Shown: positions 18,175 through 28,799, counted from the first letter of the stretch. The stretch is 64,000 nt of DNA from Prorocentrum cordatum (GCA_963575745.1 CAUYUJ010000159.1:391001-455000), one strand, 5' to 3'. A program made the numbers and translations. Notes: generated from the sequence alone by a model not told the origin.

Positions 18175-20625
18175 ATGGAGCCCATCGGGGACACGTACGT
18201 GGGGCCACTCGAGAGCAGAGCCCTGCAAAGGATTATGAGCCCAAGCGCTCCCACGATCCACGGCACGCAGCTGGGGGCGCAAGTGCGCCAGTGTGCCGCC
18301 TGCTTCGACTGCGTCGTGGGGCCCGCCGTGCAGTGCGACAACTGCGGCGGGATTGTGCACGCCCACTGCATGCAGGTGTTCGGCCGGAGCCCGGTTTGCG
18401 TGACCTGCATCGCGGAGCGGGACGCTTTCGTGGCCGCGAGGCGCTCCACCATGATCCAGCACGGCGCGCAGCAGTTCGGCCGCGCCCTGGCTTCTGGTGG
18501 GCAGCTCGCCGGCTTGGTCGTCGGTGCCACCGCTTTCAGGCTTCGGGCCGGAGTCATTCGACTTGCCAGCGGAGAGCTGGCCGGCGCGAGGCAGACCATG
18601 GGCGGAGTGGCTGAGATCCCTGGGCCTGCCCGCCCACGCGCGCTGCCTGCACTGCAGCCCGCGGATGCCCTCCTGGAGGGCAGCAGCTCGGCATCGACAT
18701 GGCCGACAGGATGGCAGACATGGAAGCGGAGATGGTCAGGCTCCGAGCGGAGAACGCGCAATACCGCAAGGAGTTCGGACTTCACCAATCCGGAGGCGGC
18801 GGCTACGCGACTCCAGGCGCCAGCAGCGCCGCGGGTCGGCCAGCCCCATCGACTCCGCATACCACGAGTGCGGCTGCAGCCGCTGAGGTCGACCAGGAGG
18901 GCGCCGATGGTGCAGCAGCCCTCCTCGCCGCGGCCCTCAGCGATCCAGGTGTTGCCCAAGGGCCAGCCGACGGCATCGAGGTTGCTGCGGCGGTCGCGGC
19001 AGCGGCCGAGGCGCAGCACAGTGCAGGAGGAGCATCAGGAGGAGGTGCAGGAAGAGCGAGCGGGGAGCAGGCGGGAGAGGTGAGCGTCGCCGACCCTCAC
19101 CGAGCCACGGCGCCACCCGCGCCGAGCGCCGCCGTTGGCGGCGCAGGCCTCGCAGCTGAGGACGTCCTCCCGCCTGGACTTGGCGCTGCGCCCTGGCCGT
19201 GGTCATCGGCGAGTGCGACGGCTGCTGGTGACTTCGCTGGCGGTGCGAGCTCCGCTGATGCAGCAGGTCTTGCTGCTATCCTGAGCCGCTTGAAGGGCGA
19301 CGAGGTGCCAAATCTTTCTTGGACAGGAGGCAGCAAGGCATCGAAGTATGAGGAGTGGTTGCAGACCAACACCCTCTACTACGCGTCGGTGCACCCGCAG
19401 GTCGAGGCCTGGTGGTGCAACCTGCGCGCTGCGGTGGACGCTATCGTACGACGCGTACCTGCACGTGGACCCGCTGCAGCGGCCGTGCATCTGTCCCCAG
19501 ACGTCGTGGGCAGAGGTCGGGGCACAGAGGCAGGTGGAGTACAAGTATCGGCCCTACCTGCTCCTGGCCATGCCCGAGTCCATCAAGACCCAGGCACTCG
19601 CCACCAGGCAGTTGAGCTGCAGCGAGCTCGTGTTCGCCGTGTGCGTCGAGGCGGGCCCTGGCACCCTCCGGGATAGAGCTGCCACGTTGAAGGCAGTGGA
19701 GCGACGTGGCAATCCGGCCGCCCCAGCCCGGGGGGAGGTGTACGTCGAACTGCAGCGGTGGAAGTTTGACCTCACCAGGCTGCAACGCCTTGGTGCTGTG
19801 GCCCCAGACCCTACCATCCAGCTCACCACGCTGCGCACGCTGGTGAGCAAGATGGCGGAGGCCGACGAGGACTTCAAGTTCCGGATGAGCAACTGGCAGC
19901 TCGTTCGAGGCCTCAGTGGCGCTGCGAGCTGCAGCCAAAGCCAGATCGACGAGTTCTGGCGCTTCCTGGCCGGCGAGGCCCGTGAGGTCTCCACCGACGG
20001 GGCGAGGCAGCAGCAGCAGCAGCATCCGCAGCAGACTCAGCAGCTTGGCAAGCAGGTGCAAGCGAAGGTCGCGTCGCTGGAGGCGCAGATTGCCTTCCTA
20101 GAAGGAGCGGGCAAGGGCGGCGGTCAGCCGTTGAAGCCAGGTCCCACAGGCAAGGCTGGCGGACAGACCAAAGGCAAGAACAAGGGCAAGGACTCGGAGC
20201 AGTCGAAGTTCTGCCAGTCCTTCGAGTCCGACGCTGGCTGCAAGCAGGGCGGCACATGCACGTGGCCGCACAGCAAGCTGCAAGCGAGCGAGGGGAAGTG
20301 CTTCAACTGCGGAAGCAAGGAGCACGCCAAGGACGCCTGCGCGCGCCCAAAGCGCGAGGCGGCGGCCAAGGCAGCAGAGGTTGCCATGAAGCCAGGAGGT
20401 GGTTCTGCCTCGGCTTCGGACCCAGGCGGCGCTGGTGCGCAGACACAGCCTGCGGCGCAGGCGGGTCAGCTCGGGGCCGTGGTGGCTGCGACGATCAAGG
20501 CTCTGGCAGGAGAGGGATCGCCTGGTGCCGCGCTTGCCGTCGCGCCCGCGGACGCGGACCCTGGATGGCTGGACAGATGGGCGACGTCGACGGCTCGGGC
20601 GGCAAGCCCCCGCGCGCAGCGGTAG
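18175..20625 (+). pseudogene. gag: Copia Gag with PHD-type, CCCH and CCHC fingers (frameshifted)
   Basis: Gag forms the particle that packages element RNA. Residues about 40-78 hold a C4HC3 PHD-like finger (C-x2-C-x10-C-x2-C-x4-H-x2-C-x9-C-x2-C). Then the frame slips near 18550-18600 and again near 18690, where a coiled-coil-like segment (MADMEAEMVRLRAENAQYRK) begins, then an Ala/Gly-rich linker. The retrotransposon Gag core starts near 19300 (SWTGGSKASKYEEWLQ) and continues after another slip near 19443 (YDAYLHVDPLQ) to about 19990, followed by a Gln-rich stretch. A CCCH finger C-x8-C-x5-C-x3-H lies at 20212-20271 and a zinc knuckle CFNCGSKEHAKDAC at 20299-20340. The stop is at 20623-20625. 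Finger spacings are exact, so this is a recently broken copy. Gag function is known for the family; the roles of the extra fingers are unknown. Confidence 0.85.
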
Positions 20626-23600
20626 CCGTGGCACGCCTGGTGGAAGTTGGCGGCAAGCGGATGTTGCTCGCCGACACGGGCGCCACGCACGATCTGCGCT
20701 CGATCCCTGTGGGAGGTGACCCTGGGGTCGGGACGCGGCGCGTCGATCTGCAGACGGCGACGGGCAGCATGGAGGCCAGGATGGGCGAGGACGACGTGGT
20801 GTACGTTGAGTCCGATACCCCTCTCCAGCCGCTCTTCCCGCTGGGGATCTACATCGAGGAGTGCGGGCTCGGCCTCGAGTGGACGCCTGAGGCTTGCATG
20901 TTGCGGCTGCCAGACCACAGAAGTTTGGAGTTGCAGTGCGTGGAGGGCAGCATCTACATCGCGGATGGCGATGCGGAGGTGCTGCGGCAGTTTCGCGCTG
21001 CTATGCGTTTGGCGCGCGGTCGTGCCATGGAGACCCAGGCGATCAGGGCCGCAGTTTTGCTGACGGAGCTGGCGAAGCATCGATCAGAAGGGCATCCCAC
21101 CTTTATGGCGGAGTGCCGCGAGTGCAAGCTCGCCGCAGGGCGCATGCGCCCGCACTATCGCCTGGACCCTTCTAACCGGCCAGGTGGGCAGCTTTCGGTT
21201 GACCTGAGCGGCCCCCATCCGCCTGGACGGTGGCCGAGTTCATTGCAGGAGGACGCGCCGAGGAGGGCGCAGTACTTCCTGCTCTGCGCCTACCAAGTGC
21301 TGACGCAGGCGGAGGTGGAGCAGCAGGGCCGCAACGTCGCGGACGCGGGGGCGGCCGCAGCGGCTGGCGACGCCGCGACGCCTGCTCAGGTCCGGCGCCA
21401 GGAGCGCTGGGGACAGCGGCACCGCCGCCGAGGACGACGTCGGCGCGGTGAGCCGAAGGTCTGGTACTTCACCGTCCCGCTGGAGCGGAAGACGGCCGAG
21501 GAGTGCATCAGGGCGCCTGATGCCGTTGTGGCGGCGGTCGGGCTCGAGTTCCAGGGGCAGGCGGTCTTTCGCATCCACGCGGATCGTGCCCCAGAGCTCT
21601 CAGGACCGCGCGTGCGAGACCACTTCGCCACGAAGCAGATCGTGGTCACCAGGACGCTGGGCGTCGAGCCCAACAATAATCCTCGCGCGGAGCGTGGCAT
21701 CGGCGTCATCAAGGGCCGCGCGAGGGCAATGCTGATGTCCTTCCCTGCCGCCGATCAGCAGCATCTCTGGCCAGCTGCCGTGCAGCATGCGAGCTGGTGC
21801 CAGCGGCGCTTGGCCATGGGGCGGGCGAATGACTGCCCAGCATTTGGGGACCTCGTCACGGCCAGGATCAAGGACCCTCCCAAGGCGGGCTTCGCAGCGC
21901 GAGGCAAAGACATGACCTTCCTGGGCAAGGAGGACCATACCTCTGGCAGCTATTTGGTGGGCCGGAGGGTGCGGGGCGCCAGGAAGGGCGAGGAGTGGAG
22001 TTTCGAGGTGTCGAGCTCCTACGTGGTCGACGCTTCGGCCGCGCTCCAGGATCCCGCGCTGTGCGACGCCAGAGGCAGTGCCGACGGCGGAGGTCGCCCT
22101 GTTGCCGCCGCGGCGCCAGGAGGAGGCCAGGAGGAGGACGAGGCAGAGGGCAGCAATCAGCCAGGAGATCAGGAGGAGGCAGTGGACGCCAGGAGGAGGA
22201 CAGGACGCCTGGATGAGGCAGCGGAGCCAGGAGAAGGGGAAGGTGACGGCATCTTCGAGGCGTTGTCCGATGAGCGGATCTTCTCGTGCCCAGCGTGCCG
22301 GGGCCGCCTTCGACCCCACACTCGGGACGAACGATGCCGCCTCGGAGCGCAGGCGGCGGCGGCGGTGCTGGCGTCGAGGAGCCAGGAGGAGGCGAATGCG
22401 GAGCAGGAGGAGAAGGAGTCCGGGCTCCCAGTCTTCCAGCAAGTGTTTAAGGAGAGTGGTTTTGCTCCCGCGACGGTTCGCGAGGTCGACCAGAGCTTCG
22501 GAGCTGAGCGGGAGGCCTGGCGACAGGCCCTGGGCGGTGAGCTCGAGTCCCTCCGAAGGAAGGATGCCTTCGAGGATCTATGTGCCGCGGAGGTGGCGTC
22601 GACGCCAGCCCGCAAGATCCTGCCTATGAAGATGGTGCTCGGCACGAAGCCTCGAAGCGAGGCCGATGGCGGCGGCCGCAAGCATAAGGCCCGCGGCTGC
22701 ATCTGTGGCAACTTCCAGCCGCAGGTCCCTGGCGAGGAGACGTTCAGCGCGTCGGTGGACATTGCCAGCTTGCGACTCGTCTTGGCCGTCGCCGCAGCGA
22801 ACCAGTGGGCATGCTCTGCCCTGGACGTGGCCACGGCGTTCTTGAACGTGGAGCTGCCGCCAGAGACTGGGGAGGTCCTCGTCCGACCTCCAGCCATCCT
22901 CCCCCGCTTCGGGTTGGTGCAGGCGGGGGCCCTGTGGCGCGTGAAGCAGGCCATGTATGGTCTGCGCGTCGCGCCGCGCGCGTGGTGGGAGAAACGTGAC
23001 CGCACCCTGCGCGAGAAGGCCCTCATGGTCGAGGGTGAGCGCTGCCGGCTTCGGCAGTCTCACAGGTTGACCAATGTTTGTGGGCGATCGTGAACAAGCA
23101 GGACCGCGTGCTGGGCTACGTGTGCGTCTACGTCGACGATTTCCTGATGGTAGGGGAAACCGCTGCCATCAGAGCGGTATCCGACATGTTGGAGTCGACG
23201 TGGACCTGGTCAGTGCAGTCGTCGATCTCTCCTGCGCACCCTGGCAGCATCAAATACTTGTCTCTTTCGATTCGGGCACGCGCTGACGGGTACTAGATCC
23301 ACCAGCAGGAATACTTGGAGGAGTTGCTGGCCAAGTGGGGCCTCGATCGTGGCAATGGCGTGGGCACGATCGTAATCGACCCCCTGCCTGAGCAGCCAGC
23401 CGACGCGGACGAGCAGGATGCAGTCAACTTAGGGCAGGTCCGTCTCGCACAGAGGATGTCCGGCGGACTCCTGTGGCTTTCGGGCCGCACGCGCCCCGAC
23501 GTGGCGTTCGCAGTATCTCGGCTATCTTCGGCCGCCGCACTTTACCCAGAGTGGGCCCTCAAGCTGGGAAAGAAGATCTTGAGGTACCTGGCTGGGACTC

Positions 23601-24123
23601 GGCACTACGGTTTGGCCTATCAGTGCAGTGGGGACTTGGCATTGCACGTCTATGCCGACGCATCCTTCGAGCCATCCACGGCCCAGACGGGCATAGCCGT
23701 CTACTTGGGACAGCGTCTAGTGGACTGGAGGTCGTGCAAACAACCGCAGCCAGCGAGATCCACAGCAGAGGCGGAGGTGGAGGGACTTGCCTGGAAGGCG
23801 TGGTTCTGGAAGGCGTTGAAGCCGTGCTCAGCAGCATGTTCATCAAGGCGGAGAGCCCGGAGATGTTTGGAGACAGTCAGGCCTCGCTCCACATTTTTAG
23901 GGGCCAGGGGTCGTGGCGGACGAGGTGGTTGGCGAACCGTGCTGCAGCTCTGAGGGCCAGGATTGAGGCTGGGCTGCTCGTTTTGGGGCACGTGGCGTCG
24001 GCTGAGCAGAAGGCCGACGGATTGACCAAGACGTTCTCGGTGCCCATGATGGGGCAAGTTCGCCGTGCATTGAGCCTGATTGACCACCACCTCCCGCAAG
24101 TTTCTCCCGCGCAAGTTTCTTGA
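20550..24123 (+). pseudogene. pol: Copia Pol: protease, integrase, reverse transcriptase, RNase H (broken)
   Basis: Order protease-integrase-RT-RNase H defines Ty1/copia. Protease LLADTGATHDL is near 20665. The integrase has a HHCC finger (HRSEGHPTFMAECREC, about 21080), then catalytic Asp in SVDLSGPH, Asp in IHADRAPEL and Glu in NNNPRAERGIG. RT shows KARGCICGNFQ, ALDVATAFLN and KQAMYGLRVAPRAWW, then after a frame change near 23070 the active site YVCVYVDDFLM (about 23120). An in-frame UAG lies at 23294-23296. RNase H has HVYADAS, STAEAEVEGL and, after another slip near 23830, MFGDSQASLH and KADGLTK, ending TGA at 24121. Pol is in the -1 frame relative to the end of Gag and overlaps it by about 70 bases. 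A second Cys/His cluster (CPACRGRLRPHTRDERC) lies between integrase and RT. Too many breaks for an active copy. Confidence 0.92.
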
Positions 24124-24283
24124 GCATCGACCTGATGCTTGGCATTCAAATGAGCACGCGTGGGTGCCACCAGGAACTTTTTGGGGATTTTCCTTTTGAA
24201 CTGTTTGGGGTCCCTGCTTCACCCGTTCCTCCAAGGCCAGAGGCTTCGCTCCCTTGCGGCGGTCGATTTGACACCGCCGCCGC
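24124..24283 (+). other. Pol 3' untranslated region of the element
   Basis: About 160 bases between the Pol stop and the polypurine tract. No further frame or hairpin of note. Confidence 0.6.
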
Positions 24284-24296
24284 GGGAAAGGAGAAG
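24284..24296 (+). promoter_or_regulatory. Polypurine tract
   Basis: GGGAAAGGAGAAG sits two bases before the TG that starts the 3' LTR, where plus-strand DNA synthesis of LTR elements is primed. The sequence before the 5' LTR at 17582 differs, which supports the boundary. Confidence 0.75.
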
Positions 24297-24298
24297 CG

Positions 24299-24912
24299 TG
24301 AAGAACAGGCTCGGCAGAGCCGAAATTCGTTACATTTTCGTTGCCATGTTCTGCGGTGCGGGAGGCATAGCCTGGCACGGCATAAAACAAGAGTCCCTCT
24401 TTCTGGTGTGCAATAGACCGGTACGGCCAGCCAAACAATATGTTCCCAGAGAGCTGTCCGGGAACATAATAATTTAGTCGTTTAGGGCACTGCGGCCAGT
24501 GTCATCGTGCAGGCGCGGAGGCGTGTAGCAATGCCACCTCCGCGCAGGCACGACCAGAGGTGTGTAGCCATGCCACCTCTGGTGCTGGGGGTGCGTAGCA
24601 ATGCCGCCCCCAGCCATAGGACAGTTTCTGTCCGGAACTGTTTCGGCTCAAGGCCCGTTCGGTGCGATGGGCAAGAAGAAAGGAAATGACTCCCACAAGC
24701 CTGCCACCCAACAGCTCCGACAATTCAAACGAATCCTAGTATCAACTAATACTTTACTGTGTGAGCGTCTTGGGATAGAGCCCAAGGAGGTCCTCGAGGA
24801 GCCCCTCCCCATCAGCAGGGAGGACACGATACGTCTGCTGTCCGACATCGCCGACGGCAGATTGGTGATCCCAGAGCCACAGTAGAACCAGCAGTGATGA
24901 AGCCCATCGGGG
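24299..24912 (+). repeat. 3' LTR of the copia retrotransposon
   Basis: 614 bases, about 97% identical to the 5' LTR. The stem-loops (24506-24616), DinoSL-like 22-mer (24631-24652) and 70-codon frame, here two codons longer (about 24667-24885), are retained. No 5-base target duplication can be matched: CTGCG precedes the left LTR but G-runs follow this one. Confidence 0.9.
24631..24652 (+). promoter_or_regulatory. DinoSL-like 22-mer in the 3' LTR
   Basis: Identical to the copy in the 5' LTR although flanking bases have changed. It is 14 bases before the ATG of the LTR frame, as on the left. Confidence 0.45.
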
Positions 24913-24919
24913 AGGGGGG

Positions 24920-25205
24920 GGGGGGCTTCGCTCTGGCGAGGGGAGGGGGGACGCGTTTCGGTGCTCGGGGGGGGGGAGGTGCTGGGGGTGGGTGGGGGGG
25001 AGGGGCTTCGGTCTGGCGAGGGGGGGGAGGGGTCGACGCGGGCTGACGTGGGCTGACGTGAGCTGACGCGTTTCGGTGCTTGGGGAGGGGGGGCGCTCGG
25101 GAGGGGAAGGGGGAGTGCTCGGGGGGAGGGGGGGGGGAAGGAGGGGAGGGGGGGCTGACGCGGGCTGACGTGGGCTGACGCGTTTCGGCGCTCGGGGGAA
25201 AGGGG
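24920..25205 (+). repeat. GGCTGACGYG minisatellite right of the copia element
   Basis: Same order of parts as 17272-17565: GCTTCGCTCTGGCGAGG, GGCTGACGYG clusters, CGTTTCGGTGCT and long G-runs. Roughly 290 bp. Confidence 0.8.
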
Positions 25206-25255
25206 TGCCCGGGGGCGGGGGAGGGGTTCTGGAGGGACAGCAGCGGGATCGCCCC

Positions 25256-25291
25256 GGATCGGCGGCAGTGGCCGGAGGCCACTACAATACG
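25256..25291 (+). repeat. GGCGGCACCGGCC motif, copy 1
   Basis: GGATCGGCGGCAGTGGCC then GGAGGCCACTACAATACG. Closest to copy 6 at 49555. Confidence 0.6.
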
Positions 25292-25384
25292 TAAAGTTCA
25301 GTCTCGCAGCCAGGGCTTTCAAAGAAAACTGCGAACGCGCTTTTGCGAATCCTTAAGAAACCATTGGCTTTTCAACATGCCATA

Positions 25385-25795
25385 ATATGCTACCGAGCGG
25401 GCCTCTCGCGCGCGCATGTCGCAATCGCTATAGACCCCTTGCCGACGCGAAAACATCGTCATCGTTATCGGCGGGCGTGGTCGACATCGGCGCTGTCATC
25501 TGCCTTGCCGTCGTCCTCGCCACCATCGCCACTTTCATCGCTACTCTCATATACCGTTGTCGGCGTCGCCATGGTAGCGCGCCCGCCCAAGTCACCGACT
25601 TGCACTGAAGTGCCCGCTAGGGGAGTGCCCTGCGGTCAGCGCCACCGCGGCCGCGTCGGCCACGCCAAACTAGCTGGCCGCTGTGCGCGCGAGCATGCGC
25701 GGGCTAGCGCGGCCGCAGGGATGCGCCAGCCAAAGCCAAGCACTCACCACAATCGCCGCCGAATGGGTTTTGCAAACCAAGTTGCGGGCGTCGTC
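25385..25795 (+). repeat. Composite microsatellite-bearing repeat, copy 2
   Basis: GCGCGCGCATGTCGCAATCG, then ACATCGTCATCGTTATCGGC, a short triplet zone, CGTTGTCGGCGTCGCCATGG, TAGCTGGCCGCTGTGCGCGC and TTTTGCAAACCAAGTTGCGG. Very close to copy 3 at 61045. A (GTC)n array (25793-25870) follows directly. Confidence 0.75.
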
Positions 25796-25870
25796 GTTGT
25801 CGTCGACGCCGCCGTCGTCGTCGACGCCGTCATCGTGGTCGTCGTCGTCGCCGTCGTCGTCCTTGTCGCC

Positions 25871-26140
25871 GTCACCGCTCCCCCGTCCCCTTCCGCGGGC
25901 CCTCCTCGTCAAACGTCCCAGCCAAAGAGAATCCGAGCAACGTCGCAATCGAGTCGAAGGGAAGCCGATTCCCCGCGGGGGGGGGGGGGGCGGTCGCGGG
26001 AGGGCAAGGGGGGGGTCCCAGGAAGGGGGCAGGGGGGATGTCGTGGGGGTTGCGACCCTCCCCCCGTGGGGAAACCACCCTCCCTGAGGGAAGCTGTCCC
26101 CTTCGATTCCTTGTCTCCCGGATGCCTCGGGCCCCCCTGC
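25871..26140. other. Unrecognised GC-rich spacer
   Basis: Contains GAGAATCCGAGCAACGTCGC, which recurs in similar form at about 26700-26745 (GAGAAAAACCTCGCAATGTCGC, here in part as CTCGCAATGTCGC). So the sequence before each satellite block is itself repeated. No gene. Confidence 0.45.
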
Positions 26141-26142
26141 AG

Positions 26143-26174
26143 AGTCGGCGGCACCGGCCACAAGGCCTTCACAA
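26143..26174 (+). repeat. GGCGGCACCGGCC motif, copy 2
   Basis: AGTCGGCGGCACCGGCC then ACAAGGCCTTC. It lies directly before satellite block 2. Confidence 0.65.
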
Positions 26175-26560
26175 GCATTGACGTTCATTATGTTCTTCCT
26201 TTGTTTTTATCGTTCTCGCGTTTTCGGGTTCCCGACGCTCCAAGATGGCCCCAGAGGCTCCAAAGACCGCCACAAAACGGCCCGAGAGGCCCCCAAGAGG
26301 GCCCCTGGACGGTCCAAGAGGGCCCCCAAACGGCCCCAGATGCGCCCATGATCGCCCAAGAGGGCCCCAAGAGGGGCCCAAGAGCGGGAACACGAACCAC
26401 CAATTCGAGTCTTCCACCCCCAGAGGCTCCCAGAGGCTCCCAAGAGAGCCAGGAGGCCCCCTGGAGGCCCCTTGGAGGCCCAAACAGAAGCCCCGAGAGG
26501 CCCCCAAACGGCACCCAAGAGGCCACGAACGCGCAGGCAAATGCCTGCGGTGGCACAATA
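26175..26560. repeat. AAGAYGGCC-type satellite, block 2
   Basis: The embedded segment comes first (ATTGACGTTCATTATGTTC ... TTTTCGGGTTCCCGACGCTCC), then degenerate CCCAAGAGGGCC words. Confidence 0.8.
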
Positions 26561-26850
26561 TGGGCTGGCGAAACGAGCAAAACGATTAAATCCGCCGACC
26601 CTGTCGGCGTGTGCGAGCGGTTTGTCTGTTCGAGTCGTCGTCTCCGTCAGTCGTCGTCTGCGTCGTCCCCCTTGCCTGCACCCTCCTCAAGCCAGTCAGC
26701 GAGAGAAAAACCTCGCAATGTCGCAATCGAATCGAAGGGAAGCCTCTTTCCTTTGATCCCTCCCCCGTCGGGGGCGGGAGAGGGTCCCGGGGGAGGGTCC
26801 CAGGGGGGGGTGTCAGATACGCAACCCCCCTCTGGGGGTCCCGGGGCTGC
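26561..26850. other. Spacer between satellite blocks
   Basis: Holds CGTCGTC-rich words and the repeated GTCGCAATCGAATCGAAGGG (also at about 25947). No gene is seen. Confidence 0.45.
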
Positions 26851-26854
26851 AAAG

Positions 26855-27430
26855 AATACCGAAACAAGCCAAGAGTGCCCCAAGAGGACCCCGAGACGGT
26901 CCAAGAGGACCCCCAATCGCCAAACGATCTGTCCAAAACGCCGTCACGCTCCCAGACTGCCCAGGAGACCTCCAAGACGCCCCAAAAGGCCTCCTGGAGG
27001 GCCCCAAGAGGCACAAATCATTGATGATCCTTATGTTTTTGACAAAGTTTGGCGTTCTCGTTTTTTCCGCTTCCCGCCGCTCCCAGATGGCCGAAGAGGC
27101 CCTCGAGGTCGCCCTAACACGGCCCAAGGGGCTTCCAAGAGCACCCCAAAACATCCCAAGAGAACCCCAAGACAGCCCAAACGCCTCCAAGACGGCCCAG
27201 GAGGCCCCAAGACGAGCGTGCCTTGACGGGGAACCCGAACGGATGTTTCGAGCCCTCGGCCCCGAGAAGCTTCCAGGAGTTTCCCAAGATGCCCCAACAA
27301 GCCCACAAGAGGCCCCAAGGACACCCGAAAAGGTCCCCACTAGGCCCCCAAGAGGCTTCCAATAGACTCCAAAGTTCCCCCCTCGGAGGCCCCCGAGAGC
27401 CTTCCCAAGAGACCCCAAGAAGCATCCCTG
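26855..27430. repeat. AAGAYGGCC-type satellite, blocks 3 and 4
   Basis: Degenerate CCAAGACGGCC words with the embedded segment at about 27010-27090 (ATTGATGATCCTTATG...TTCCCGCCGCTCCCAGATGG). Confidence 0.8.
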
Positions 27431-27503
27431 AGGACTCGGGCCCACGTCCGCGTCGTCGTCGTCGCCGCCGCCACCGCCGCCGTCGTCGTCGACGTCTCCC
27501 TTC

Positions 27504-27536
27504 AGGGTCGGCGGCACCGGCCGTAAGGCCTTCGCC
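27504..27536 (+). repeat. GGCGGCACCGGCC motif, copy 3
   Basis: GGGTCGGCGGCACCGGCC then GTAAGGCCTTCGCC, preceded by (GTC)n and CGTCTCCCTTCA as in copy 4 at 41004. Confidence 0.7.
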
Positions 27537-27539
27537 ATA

Positions 27540-27910
27540 AATACACACAAACCCCATGATTCCCAATCTTTTTCAATATGTTCTGGATGTTTGTTTCCCC
27601 CCCCCACTTCCCACATGTGTCTGTGCAAGATCCCTCCTGAATGGTCCCGGTTATGACCTATCTCTTGGCCGCCACGGGCCCTCTGTCCGTGGCACTCTTC
27701 GGGCCGGGTCGATCTGAGGTTAGAGCAACGCGCTCCACTACTCGCAAAGTACCCACTCGCAAATGGCCTGGCTCCGCCGCGAGGGATCAGCGATCCACTG
27801 CATCGCAGGCAAGCATTTGTGGTCCAGACGTTTGCAAGCAAACACTCTGCGAATAGTGGGACGCGCCCGGTGAGTGGTGGCCCCAGGAAGCGAGGCCCGG
27901 GCGAAAACGC
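27540..27910. other. Unrecognised DNA
   Basis: Mixed composition with short frames only. GTTAGAGCAACGCGCTCC at 27719 recalls a tRNA D-arm but no T-arm or acceptor pairing follows. Confidence 0.45.
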
Positions 27911-27914
27911 TGGG

Positions 27915-28040
27915 GCAGGGTCGAGGAGGAGGAGGAGGAGGAGAAGCAGGAGGAGAAGGAGGAGAAGAAGGGCGAGGGGGAGGAGGAGGAGGAGGAGGAG
28001 GAGGAGGAGGAGGAGGAGGAGGAGGAGGAGGAGGAGGAGG
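27915..28040. repeat. (GGA)n microsatellite
   Basis: About 40 GGA/GAG triplets, purest at 27975-28040. Confidence 0.9.
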
Positions 28041-28375
28041 ATTTTTTCACGGTGTGCTACACCAAGCAAAACTATGACAGACAGGTGAAAACTTGGTGGC
28101 TGGAAAACGGCGGGCTCGAAACGCCAAAGCCGAAAAGAAACGCCCCCGTAGTCTATCGTGCGTAACGCAAAGCCGAAACGACAGGCATAAGCAAAGATGC
28201 TCCTGCCAGGTCCAGCTGAGAGGCGGCACGCATGACAGGGGCTGCCAGCCACGGCTGATCCCGTAGCTCTGCAATCACCTGCACGCCGTCAGTCCGAGGA
28301 TGAGAGCGTCTTCGCGCCCGTGTCCTCGGTTCCGCCCAAAGAAAAGGCTCCGCAAGACGCCTCGGCGGCAGCATC
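28041..28375. other. Unrecognised DNA
   Basis: Mixed sequence; a long minus frame passes through but is mostly repeat translation on both sides. No gene supported. Confidence 0.4.
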
Positions 28376-28526
28376 GGAGGAGGAGGAGGAAGAAGAAGAG
28401 TGGTCGGCGGGGGGGGGCAGGGTCGAGGATCGAGAACCGACGAACGGCGACGGCGGCGGTGCTCACGATGGGCGGCGAAAGCGGCGACCACAGCGGCGAC
28501 GGCGGCGGCGGCCACGACGGGCGGCC

Positions 28527-28592
<66 letters not shown>

Positions 28593-28770
28593 GCGGCGGC
28601 GGCGGGGGCGGCGGCGGCGGCGGCGGCGGCCGGCGGCGAGGGGCGGCGGGCGGAGATGACGGCGGCGGCGGCGGCGACCGCGACGGGCGGCGGCGGGGGC
28701 CCCCCGGAGGCGCCTCTGCCGTAGCCGCCCCGCGCACGGCCCCACCCCATGCGGCCCGGGGCGGCGGAGG
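28376..28770. repeat. GGA/GGC/ACG triplet-rich region
   Basis: (GGA)n at 28376-28395, (ACG)n at about 28527-28578, then (GGC)n to about 28630. All three frames of each strand read as homopolymer runs. Confidence 0.85.
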
Positions 28771-28799
28771 GGGCGGGGGGGCGCCTGCGGGCGTCTGGG

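Larger units (their letters stand above)
17582..18190 (+). repeat. 5' LTR of the copia retrotransposon
   Basis: 609 bases, matching 24299-24912 at about 97% (some 17 substitutions, a 1-base and a 6-base indel counted by eye). It starts TGGAAGAACAGG; the right copy starts TGAAGAACAGG just after a polypurine tract, which fixes the left boundary. The shared sequence ends at AGCCCATCGGGG; this is not a canonical CA end, so the right boundary is uncertain by several bases. It contains a GTTCCC/GGGAAC hairpin (17726-17749), three consecutive stem-loops, a DinoSL-like 22-mer and a 70-codon frame. The Gag ATG at 18175 lies inside the LTR, as TYA1 does in Ty1. No primer-binding site could be matched to a tRNA. 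Confidence 0.9.

Noticed and set aside
18191-18215. Primer-binding site for initiator tRNA-Met after the 5' LTR
   Set aside because: The bases after the shared end (ACACGTACGTGGGGCC) do not match the usual TGGTATCAGAGC word; another tRNA cannot be assigned without a search.
17577-24917. Five-base target duplication around the copia element
   Set aside because: CTGCG precedes the left LTR, but only G-runs follow the right LTR, so no duplication can be claimed.
25343-27226. 627-residue plus frame
   Set aside because: It runs through a composite repeat, spacers and satellite blocks; its apparent domains are Pro/Arg repeats from satellite words.
27700-27775. tRNA-like D-arm (GTTAGAGCAACGCGCTCC)
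   Set aside because: No B box or acceptor pairing follows.
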